Source of the DNA: JBPEWY01 sp052032225
GTDB taxonomy: Bacteria; Bacteroidota; Bacteroidia; Flavobacteriales; Flavobacteriaceae
Length of the DNA: 21,486 nt
Reading direction: 5' to 3'
NCBI GenBank assembly: GCA_052032225.1
Contig: JBPEWY010000004.1
Coordinates: forward strand, 1 to 21,486
Made by a program: the position numbers and the translations under genes. Positions 1-5,738 of the stretch are shown in pieces. Below the pieces are notes generated by a model that was given only the letters and a program-made list of their open reading frames with translations, was not told the origin of the DNA and searched no databases. Within the stretch, counting starts at the first letter, position 1. Every line of letters begins with the position of its first letter.

Positions 1-196
1 CTGTTTTTGTGATGCTGCAATCGTTAGAAGCGGCTTTAGACTCTTGCTCCATACCACAACCCTCAGCATGATTATAAACAGCTATATCTACTAAAGTGTC
101 TCCACAGTAGTGCATACCAACGGTAAAAGAGAGGGTAGAAAATAATACAACCCACGCTAAGGAAAAAGACACTATTTTTTTTAATAGCTGCTTCAT
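1..196 (-). CDS. HYC_CC_PP-type small exported protein (C-terminus outside window)
   Basis: Sixty-five codons are visible, from an ATG at 196 to the window edge; the rest lies outside. The N-terminus has lysines at 2, 6 and 7 and a hydrophobic stretch at about residues 8-26, which reads as a signal peptide or single membrane anchor. It is followed by MHYCGDTL (28-35) and further cysteines at 47 and 60. The HYC followed by spaced cysteines matches a Bacteroidota family known as HYC_CC_PP, of unknown function. Its members, as I recall, often sit near copper or heavy-metal transport and TonB-receptor genes. The cysteines and histidines suggest metal or redox chemistry outside the cytoplasm, but that is inference. 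An upstream ATG at 201 meets a stop after two codons, which supports 196 as the start. The CC and PP signatures cannot be checked here. Confidence 0.72.
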   Translation of the reverse strand, partial: MKQLLKKIVSFSLAWVVLFSTLSFTVGMHYCGDTLVDIAVYNHAEGCGMEQESKAASNDCSITKT

Positions 197-203
197 TGCA
201 TTG

Positions 204-211
204 CAAAAATA
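204..211 (-). promoter_or_regulatory. Possible -7 box before the HYC_CC_PP-type gene
   Basis: TATTTTTG on the minus strand matches the Bacteroidota -7 consensus TAnnTTTG. No TTG lies 17-23 bases upstream. It is so close to the ATG at 196 that the transcript would be nearly leaderless, so it may be a chance match in AT-rich DNA. Confidence 0.3.
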
Positions 212-330
212 CAAATTAATTTAACTTGTTATTTATGTAAACGAAATACAAAGTCAATTATTTTCTTATTTAAACGGAAGGTTTAAAACATCAAGAGGGG
301 AGAACAACTAAAATATAGAATTATAAATAA

Positions 331-363
331 AAAAAACCGTAACCTTTTAAGTTACGGTTTTTT
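331..363 (-). terminator. Rho-independent terminator after tRNA-Ser
   Basis: A perfect inverted repeat (331-343 against 351-363, including the A/T tracts) encloses a 7-base loop. Read on the minus strand it starts two bases beyond the tRNA 3' end, and the hairpin ends in a run of U. Its position and orientation fit termination of the tRNA transcript. The A tract on the other arm could also make it work for the plus strand, but no plus-strand gene ends here. Confidence 0.85.
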
Positions 364-364
364 G

Positions 365-449
365 CGGAGGAAGAGGGATTCGAACCCCCGGAGGTGTGAC
401 CCTCAACGGTTTTCAAGACCGCCGCATTCGACCACTCTGCCATTCCTCC
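365..449 (-). tRNA. tRNA-Ser (anticodon UGA)
   Basis: On the minus strand the acceptor stem GGAGGAA pairs with TTCCTCC, followed by discriminator G; CCA is not encoded. The anticodon loop is CTTGAAA, giving anticodon UGA, which reads UCA and related serine codons. The T arm carries GGTTCGAATCC. The roughly 85-base length and the long variable arm (TTGAGGGTCACACCTC region) are those of a class II tRNA, as expected for serine. It is a single tRNA with its own -7 box upstream and terminator downstream, so it is probably transcribed alone. The ends were set by acceptor-stem pairing. Confidence 0.95.
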
Positions 450-459
450 TTTGCGGATG

Positions 460-467
460 CAAATATA
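460..467 (-). promoter_or_regulatory. -7 box of the tRNA-Ser promoter
   Basis: TATATTTG on the minus strand is a perfect TAnnTTTG box, about 10 bases before the tRNA 5' end, so transcription would begin close to the mature end. No TTG lies at the -33 position; a T-rich GGTTTTAC lies about 19 bases upstream instead. Confidence 0.6.
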
Positions 468-585
468 GAAAGCTTTTTATTTCTGTAAAACCATTTTTTA
501 AATTTTTTTAATTCAAATTTCTTACTATCTATAAATCAATTACTATAATTTATAGTTGTACTACATTAGTAAACTGTTTAATGGC

Positions 586-593
586 TATTTTTG
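586..593 (+). promoter_or_regulatory. Probable -7 box of the nitroreductase/DegT unit
   Basis: TATTTTTG matches TAnnTTTG and ends 16 bases before the ATG at 610, implying a leader of about 10 bases. No TTG lies 17-23 bases upstream, so the -33 element is weak or absent. If real, it excludes a TTG-initiated extension beginning at 556. Confidence 0.45.
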
Positions 594-609
594 TCAAAAA
601 TTAGTATTT

Positions 610-1239
610 ATGAGCGTTATTAAATATCTAAACTGGCGCTATGCCACTAAAAAGTTTGATGGTACTAAACTTATTCCTACATCTAAAATAGAAACCATAA
701 AAGAGGCTTTTAATTTAACTGCAACATCGTATGGTTTACAGCCTGTTAGGCTAGTTATTTTGCAAGATAAAGCAATACAAAAACAGCTTGTTGCGCATTC
801 CTGGAATCAAGAGCAAGTAGCAAATGCATCACATGTATTAATATTTTGCATAGAAACTAACATAAACGAAGAATACATAACCAATTATTTTAACAGAGTA
901 CAAACTATCAGAAAAACATCAGAAGAAATTTTAAAGCCTTTCAGAGAGTTTTTAATTGAAGATTTTACGAATAAAACCCATGAAGATATAAAAGCGTGGG
1001 CAAAAAACCAGGCTTATTTAACTATGGGAAATTTATTAACAGTTTGCGCCATAGAAGAAATAGATGCTTGCCCTATGGAAGGTTTTGATCCGGATGCTTA
1101 TGATACTATTTTAGGCTTAAAAGATAAAGGACTAGCCTCTGTTTTAGTTATGCCAATTGGCTACAGAGCTCAGGATGATATGTTTGCTGAGTTCAAAAAA
1201 GTTAGAAAAACCATTAACGAAAGTGTTTTAGAACTATAA
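610..1239 (+). CDS. NfsB-like FMN-dependent NAD(P)H nitroreductase
   Basis: A cytoplasmic flavoenzyme of the nitroreductase superfamily, NfsB branch. Members move two electrons from NAD(P)H through bound FMN to quinones, nitro compounds or other acceptors; the physiological substrate is unknown. The protein is 209 residues, close to the 217 of E. coli NfsB, and collinear with it. RYATKKFDGTK at 10-20 supplies the phosphate-binding Arg and Lys of the FMN site; ASHVLIFC is at 73-80; MGNLLTVCA (139-147) and PMEGFD (155-160) match the NfsB core; and LGLKDKGLASVLVMPIGYR (168-186) is the C-terminal flavin-contact region. I chose the ATG at 610 because homologues start just before this Arg-Tyr motif. 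The open frame runs back to a TTG at 556, but that stretch overlaps a promoter-like box. The next gene starts 12 bases after the stop, so the two are likely cotranscribed. Confidence 0.9.
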   Translation: MSVIKYLNWRYATKKFDGTKLIPTSKIETIKEAFNLTATSYGLQPVRLVILQDKAIQKQLVAHSWNQEQVANASHVLIFCIETNINEEYITNYFNRVQTIRKTSEEILKPFREFLIEDFTNKTHEDIKAWAKNQAYLTMGNLLTVCAIEEIDACPMEGFDPDAYDTILGLKDKGLASVLVMPIGYRAQDDMFAEFKKVRKTINESVLEL

Positions 1240-1251
1240 AATATACCCCAT

Positions 1252-2442
1252 ATGCCCGGATTTGAATTATTTAACGATTTAGAACGAAAAGAAGTAAACG
1301 ATGTGTTAGAATCTGGTGTTTTAATGCGTTATGGTTTTGACGCCATGCGAAATGGACACTGGAAAACCAAAACCTTAGAAGAAGCCTTAGCAAAACGCAT
1401 GAATGTACGTTACGCTCAGGTTGTTAGTAGTGGTACAGCAGCTTTAACTGTTGCTTTAGCCAGTGCAGGGGTAGGAGCAGGAGATGAGGTTATCATGCCC
1501 ACGTTTACTTTTGTTGCCAGTTTTGAAGCTGTTTTATCTGTTGGTGCTGTTCCTGTATTGGTAGATATAGACGATACCTTAACTTTAGATATAGCTGCTG
1601 TAGAAAAAGCCATCACACCTAAAACAAAGGTTATAATGCCGGTTCATATGTGTGGTTCTATGGCTAGATTAAAAGAGTTAAAAGCTATTTGTAATAAACA
1701 TAACCTTATTCTTTTAGAAGACGCTTGCCAAGCAATTGGTGGTACTTTTGAAGGAAAACCTTTAGGTAGTTACGGAGATTTAGGCTGTTTTTCTTTTGAT
1801 TATGTTAAAACTATCACTTGCGGAGAAGGAGGCGCTGTAATTACTAACAACCAAACATATGCTAAACATGCAGACCACTATTCAGACCATGGGCATGACC
1901 ATATTGGGAATGATAGAGGAGCAGAAGACCATCCGTTTTTAGGGTATAATTTTAGAATTTCTGAGCTTAATGCAGCTGTTGGAGTAGCACAATTAAAAAG
2001 GCTTGATGAGTTTATTGCTATTCAAAAGAAGAATTACAGTATAATCAAAGAAACACTTAGTGAGTTAGATAGTGTTACATTTAGAACAGTACCTGAAGGA
2101 GGCGAGGAAAACTACTCTTTTTTAAGTTTCTTTTTACCTGATGAACAAACTGCCAGAAAAGCCCATAAAAAACTATTAGAAGCTGGTGTTGATGGTTGTT
2201 TTTATTGGTTTGATAATAATTGGCATTACATAAAAAAATGGGAGCATTTAAAGCAATTAAAATCACTTGGAAAACTACCTCAAGAAGTAATAAACCAGAT
2301 GCCGGATTATAACAATGCAGATTTTTCTAAATCTGATTATTGGATGGGAAGAAACATTTCTGTTTTAATAAAATTAGGTTGGAGCGAGGAAGAAGTAAAA
2401 CAAAGAGCTCAGAAAATGAAACAAGTATTGGCTCATGTATAA
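1252..2442 (+). CDS. DegT/DnrJ/EryC1/StrS-family PLP aminotransferase
   Basis: A 396-residue fold-type I PLP enzyme of the DegT family, whose usual job is to transaminate a keto-sugar nucleotide, with glutamate as donor, for surface glycans. Visible features are SSGTAALTVAL (59-69), which binds the PLP phosphate; MPTFTFVAS (82-90); EDACQAIGG (156-164) with Asp157 facing the pyridine nitrogen; and the cofactor lysine Lys186 in SFDYVKTITCGEGGA. GYNFRISELNAAVGVAQLKRL (231-251) is the family's conserved active-site helix. No sugar-nucleotide epimerase, dehydratase or glycosyltransferase is nearby, so the substrate is not predictable. The closest partner is the nitroreductase 12 bases upstream. 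The histidine/aspartate-rich stretch at 206-217 in the variable region is unusual. Family assignment is firm; substrate and pathway are open. Confidence 0.88.
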   Translation: MPGFELFNDLERKEVNDVLESGVLMRYGFDAMRNGHWKTKTLEEALAKRMNVRYAQVVSSGTAALTVALASAGVGAGDEVIMPTFTFVASFEAVLSVGAVPVLVDIDDTLTLDIAAVEKAITPKTKVIMPVHMCGSMARLKELKAICNKHNLILLEDACQAIGGTFEGKPLGSYGDLGCFSFDYVKTITCGEGGAVITNNQTYAKHADHYSDHGHDHIGNDRGAEDHPFLGYNFRISELNAAVGVAQLKRLDEFIAIQKKNYSIIKETLSELDSVTFRTVPEGGEENYSFLSFFLPDEQTARKAHKKLLEAGVDGCFYWFDNNWHYIKKWEHLKQLKSLGKLPQEVINQMPDYNNADFSKSDYWMGRNISVLIKLGWSEEEVKQRAQKMKQVLAHV

Positions 2443-2459
2443 AACATGAGCCATTTTTT
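2429..2459 (+). terminator. Terminator hairpin containing the DegT-gene stop codon
   Basis: A 10-bp perfect stem (2429-2438 with 2444-2453) around a 5-base loop is followed by seven T. The last sense codons lie in the left arm and the TAA stop falls at the end of the loop. The T run ends in the stop codon of the convergent ribB gene. No T run follows in the opposite direction, so it should act on plus-strand transcripts only. Confidence 0.85.
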
Positions 2460-3606
2460 AATAATTTACGTATTCTACAATTTCAAGTCCATAACCAACC
2501 ATACCCACTCTTTTGGTTTGAGTTGAGTTAGATAACAGTCTTATTTTAGAAATTTTTAAATCATGAAGTATTTGTGCTCCAATACCATAATCTTTAGTGT
2601 CCATTTCTATTTTTGGAGCTTTCATGATACCTTTTTTCTGATTTTCTTTAAGCCCTTTTAGCCTTTTTAATAAGTTAAAAGATTGGCTTTGTTGGTTTAT
2701 AAATACAATTGCACCTTTGCCTTCATCATTAACAGCTTTAAACATACTGTCTAATTTCTGGTCTGCATTATTAGTAAGCGTTCCCAGAATATCGTTGTTT
2801 ACTAAGGTAGAGTTAATTCTGGTTAAAACAGGGTCTCCTGCATTCCAGTTACCTTTGGTTAACGCTAAATGAATTTGATCGTTTGTGGTTTGTTGGTAAG
2901 CGTGTAAGGTGTATTTGCCAAAACGAGTTTCTACTTCAAACTCTTCTTTTTTCTCAATCAAGCTGTCATGTTGCATTCTGTAAGCAACAAGATCTTCTAT
3001 AGAAACCAGTTTTAAATCAAATTTTTTAGCTACTTCGGCAAGATGCGGTAATCTTGCCATGGTGCCATCTTCATTTAAAATTTCAACTAAAATTCCTGCC
3101 GGCTGGAAACCTGCTAATCTTGCAAAATCTACAGCAGCTTCTGTATGTCCTGTTCTACGTAAAACACCTCCGTTTTTTGCTCTAAGCGGAAAAATATGTC
3201 CGGGTCTGCCTAAATCATGAGGTTTAGTATTTTTATCTACTAAAGCTTTTATTGTTTTTGCTCTGTCGTGAACCGATATTCCTGTGGTACAACCATGGCC
3301 AATCAAATCAACAGAAACAGTAAATTGTGTATGGTGTAAAACGGTATTGTTTTCTACCATCATATTAAGTTCTAACTCTTTACAGCGTTCTTCGGTAAGT
3401 GGTGCGCAAATAAGCCCCCTACCGTGTTTAGCCATAAAGTTTATCATTTCTGGAGTAACCATTTCTGCAGCAGCAATGAAATCGCCTTCATTCTCTCTGT
3501 CTTCATCATCTACAACAATGATTACTTTTCCTTTTTTAATATCCTCAATAGCTTCTTCTATTGTATTGAGTTTAATTTTTGTATCTGGCATGGTTGTATG
3601 TTGCAT
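2458..3606 (-). CDS. ribB: 3,4-dihydroxy-2-butanone 4-phosphate synthase with degenerate GTP cyclohydrolase II-like domain
   Basis: The N-terminal domain (about 14-210) is DHBP synthase, which converts ribulose 5-phosphate to formate and the four-carbon riboflavin precursor. It has the acidic loop DDEDRENEGD (33-42), HGRGLIC (61-67), HGCTTGISVHDR (104-115), RPGHIFPL (134-141) and RTGHTEAAVD (151-160), so it should be active. The C-terminal domain (about 225-382) aligns with GTP cyclohydrolase II by order and by DYGIGAQIL (339-347), KIRLLSN and GYGLEIVE near the end. However, the zinc motif (three Cys in ECLTGD...SxRCDC) is replaced by residues 265-281 with no Cys, and the RQEGRGIG loop is replaced by NQQSQSFN (304-311). 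There is no cysteine after residue 106, so I infer the second reaction is lost. The gene follows lptF by 23 bases with no terminator between. The start could instead be the Met at residue 6. Confidence 0.93.
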   Translation of the reverse strand: MQHTTMPDTKIKLNTIEEAIEDIKKGKVIIVVDDEDRENEGDFIAAAEMVTPEMINFMAKHGRGLICAPLTEERCKELELNMMVENNTVLHHTQFTVSVDLIGHGCTTGISVHDRAKTIKALVDKNTKPHDLGRPGHIFPLRAKNGGVLRRTGHTEAAVDFARLAGFQPAGILVEILNEDGTMARLPHLAEVAKKFDLKLVSIEDLVAYRMQHDSLIEKKEEFEVETRFGKYTLHAYQQTTNDQIHLALTKGNWNAGDPVLTRINSTLVNNDILGTLTNNADQKLDSMFKAVNDEGKGAIVFINQQSQSFNLLKRLKGLKENQKKGIMKAPKIEMDTKDYGIGAQILHDLKISKIRLLSNSTQTKRVGMVGYGLEIVEYVNY

Positions 3607-3629
3607 AGAAAAATTGTAGGCAAAGATAC

Positions 3630-5084
3630 CTATTTTTGATGCTTATAGGTACGGTTTTTAGCCTTTTTAAATAAGTTTCTTATTGGCTCTGTAAAGCCAT
3701 CAATATCAAAAATTCCTTTATCTGCAGTAGCTCTTCTGGTAAGCATAATACCAAGCGGAAGCATAATTAATGTAGAAATCCAAGAGGCAAGAACAGGATC
3801 TAATTCACCGTTTTTTGCATTGTTACCGGCAAAAATTCCTATAAAATAATACGTTAAAAATAGCGCAATGGCAATAACCATTGGTAAACCCATACCTCCT
3901 TTTCTGATAATAGCTCCTAATGGTGCTCCAACAAAAAAGAGCACTAAACACGCCAAAGCTAACGCATATTTACTGTGCATGGTTAAGATATGATAATTAA
4001 GTAGTTTAGAGCGTCTAAACAAGTCTGGTTTTCTGCTTTCTAAAGAGCCTTTTACATTATTAATATTGTTAAGTGCTACATCTATAACTTGTTGTTTTCT
4101 TGCTGTTTCTTTTACTAATGATAGTAGGTTTATGTTAGTTTTGGGCATGCTATCTACTTTTATTTCTTTCTCCTTCTTATTAACAATACCCAAACCGGTT
4201 TTGGCGCTAATGTTTTTACTAAATGCTGTTACTATTTCTCTATTATCTACTACAAGCGAGTCTATTGAACGTTTAAGCTGACTCACGTTTTGCATTTTAA
4301 ATAGGTTAGAATATTTTTCTTCTTCTAAATTCACATCGTTTAGTGCGCTCAAATCCATATTCATTACATACTGCTCAAAATGCGCCTTAGCATGCGGCAT
4401 TCTTTTTCTGGTTTTAGATGATTTTGTTTGAACATCCTCGTAATAATAACCGTCTTTTAAAACCAATTGAAGAAAATCTGATTTTTCATCACTGATTAAC
4501 TCTCCTGTTTTAGCATAAATTACAGTAGTATTAATGCTACCATTACCTTTTTTATGAATTACTACATTTTTTAAAAACCTATCGTTTTCGCCATATTTGT
4601 CATCTACTTTAATATTTAAATTGGCAACATCGTTAAAAACCCCTTCTGTAATAGCTAACGCCGGTTTTAATTTGGCAATATTTTTACGAAGATTAAATGA
4701 TTTGTGTTCTGCTTTAGGAATTACATTGTTTGCAAAAAAGAAAGTACCAATGCTTAATATTACCATAAAAATTATAAGGCTACGCATAGCTCTATAAAGG
4801 GAAACCCCAGACGATTTCATGGCAGCAAACTCATAATTTTCTGCAAACGTACCAAAGGTCATAATAGAAGCCAATAGTACGGTTAACGGTAATACATTGG
4901 GGATTAAGTTAGGCGAGTAGTAAAACAAAAATTTACCTACTATAATTAAATCTAGCCCTTTTCCTGCCAGCTCATCTATAAAAAACCAAATAGCCTGAAA
5001 AATAAAGATGAGCATCAGTATTAAAAAAGAACTGATGAAATTAAACAGAAATCTGGATAAAATATAGCGATCTAAAATTTTCAC
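3630..5084 (-). CDS. LptF/LptG-family permease of the LPS export complex
   Basis: An inner-membrane YjgP/YjgQ-family protein. In the LptB2FG transporter these permeases extract LPS from the inner membrane and pass it to the periplasmic bridge. At 484 residues it has the family layout: three N-terminal membrane segments (about 12-34, 55-78, 101-119), a long periplasmic part (about 125-370) and three C-terminal segments (about 373-391, 398-420, 431-450) ending in a basic tail. YILSRFL near the start and GAPLGAIIRKGGMGLPMVIA in the fourth and fifth segments are typical. The periplasmic part is longer than in E. coli LptF and lysine-rich at about 290-350. Whether it is LptF or LptG cannot be decided from sequence alone. 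It starts 6 bases after lolA ends and precedes ribB by 23 bases. Confidence 0.88.
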   Translation of the reverse strand: MKILDRYILSRFLFNFISSFLILMLIFIFQAIWFFIDELAGKGLDLIIVGKFLFYYSPNLIPNVLPLTVLLASIMTFGTFAENYEFAAMKSSGVSLYRAMRSLIIFMVILSIGTFFFANNVIPKAEHKSFNLRKNIAKLKPALAITEGVFNDVANLNIKVDDKYGENDRFLKNVVIHKKGNGSINTTVIYAKTGELISDEKSDFLQLVLKDGYYYEDVQTKSSKTRKRMPHAKAHFEQYVMNMDLSALNDVNLEEEKYSNLFKMQNVSQLKRSIDSLVVDNREIVTAFSKNISAKTGLGIVNKKEKEIKVDSMPKTNINLLSLVKETARKQQVIDVALNNINNVKGSLESRKPDLFRRSKLLNYHILTMHSKYALALACLVLFFVGAPLGAIIRKGGMGLPMVIAIALFLTYYFIGIFAGNNAKNGELDPVLASWISTLIMLPLGIMLTRRATADKGIFDIDGFTEPIRNLFKKAKNRTYKHQK

Positions 5085-5090
5085 TAAGCC

Positions 5091-5735
5091 TTAGCTTTTA
5101 ATAATGTAGTACCCTTGGTCTTCGTACTTTTTGGCATCAAAAGTAAACAAGGTTTTTGATATTGGTTGGTTTGTTTTAAAAGAATTAACAGTAATGGTAG
5201 TTTGTGTACCATTTTTACCGGTTTCTATAAGATTATATATATGTTTTGTGGTAATATCTATTCCTAATAAAACATATTTAATTTCTGCATTACTATCTAT
5301 TGGGGTAAGTTTCACGTACTGTATTTTTCTTCCTCTAACATTTTGTAAAATATCCCAGCTGTAATTATATCCTTTTTTATAAAAAGACAACATCTTAGAT
5401 GGGCTTATGGTGGCTGCATCTTCATCACTTTTATCCTCTATGGTTACCTCTTCATTTTCAGGAATTATGGTGTACAGTTTTTTTCCGTCAAAAATTTGTG
5501 TTGCCCCTAAATAGTTAAGATAGTATTTGTTATCTGCAATGGTTACATCGCCACGCACCTCTTGCTTAATATTCTCTGCTTTGTTATTGAGCGTATATTT
5601 AAAATCTATTACAATGTTGTTATAGCTGTTAATTTTTTGAGAAACTTCGTCTAACAATGCTTTAGCTTTAGCTGCATTTTGAGCCTGCACAAATCCTACA
5701 CTTAAAAAAGCAATTATAAAGACAATCTTTTTCAT
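5091..5735 (-). CDS. lolA: LolA-family outer-membrane lipoprotein carrier
   Basis: A 214-residue periplasmic protein with a clear Sec signal peptide (MKKIVFIIAFLSVGFVQA; predicted cleavage after residue 18). The mature part matches the LolA fold: AKALLDEVSQKINSYNNI near the N-terminus, then alternating strands with the family's pattern of IVIDFKYTL, a GDVTIADNKYYL strand pair and FDGKKLYTIIPE. LolA accepts mature lipoproteins from LolCDE and ferries them to the outer membrane; many Bacteroidota lack a recognisable LolB. The gene sits 3 bases after ftsK and 6 bases before lptF, so lipoprotein and LPS transport are co-expressed with the DNA translocase here. The LolA family is divergent, so identification rests on length, signal, pattern and this neighbourhood. 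Confidence 0.85.
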   Translation of the reverse strand: MKKIVFIIAFLSVGFVQAQNAAKAKALLDEVSQKINSYNNIVIDFKYTLNNKAENIKQEVRGDVTIADNKYYLNYLGATQIFDGKKLYTIIPENEEVTIEDKSDEDAATISPSKMLSFYKKGYNYSWDILQNVRGRKIQYVKLTPIDSNAEIKYVLLGIDITTKHIYNLIETGKNGTQTTITVNSFKTNQPISKTLFTFDAKKYEDQGYYIIKS

Positions 5736-5738
5736 GTT

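Noticed and set aside
556..609. 18-residue N-terminal extension of the nitroreductase from a TTG
   Set aside because: It lies upstream of and across a TAnnTTTG box and is not expected from NfsB family members; the ATG at 610 fits the family start.
3284..3619. 111-codon open frame on the plus strand
   Set aside because: It lies fully antisense to the conserved ribB coding sequence and gives a low-complexity Ser-rich product, a typical shadow.
3607..3629. FMN riboswitch before ribB
   Set aside because: The gap to lptF is only 23 bases and no RFN-type conserved stems are present.
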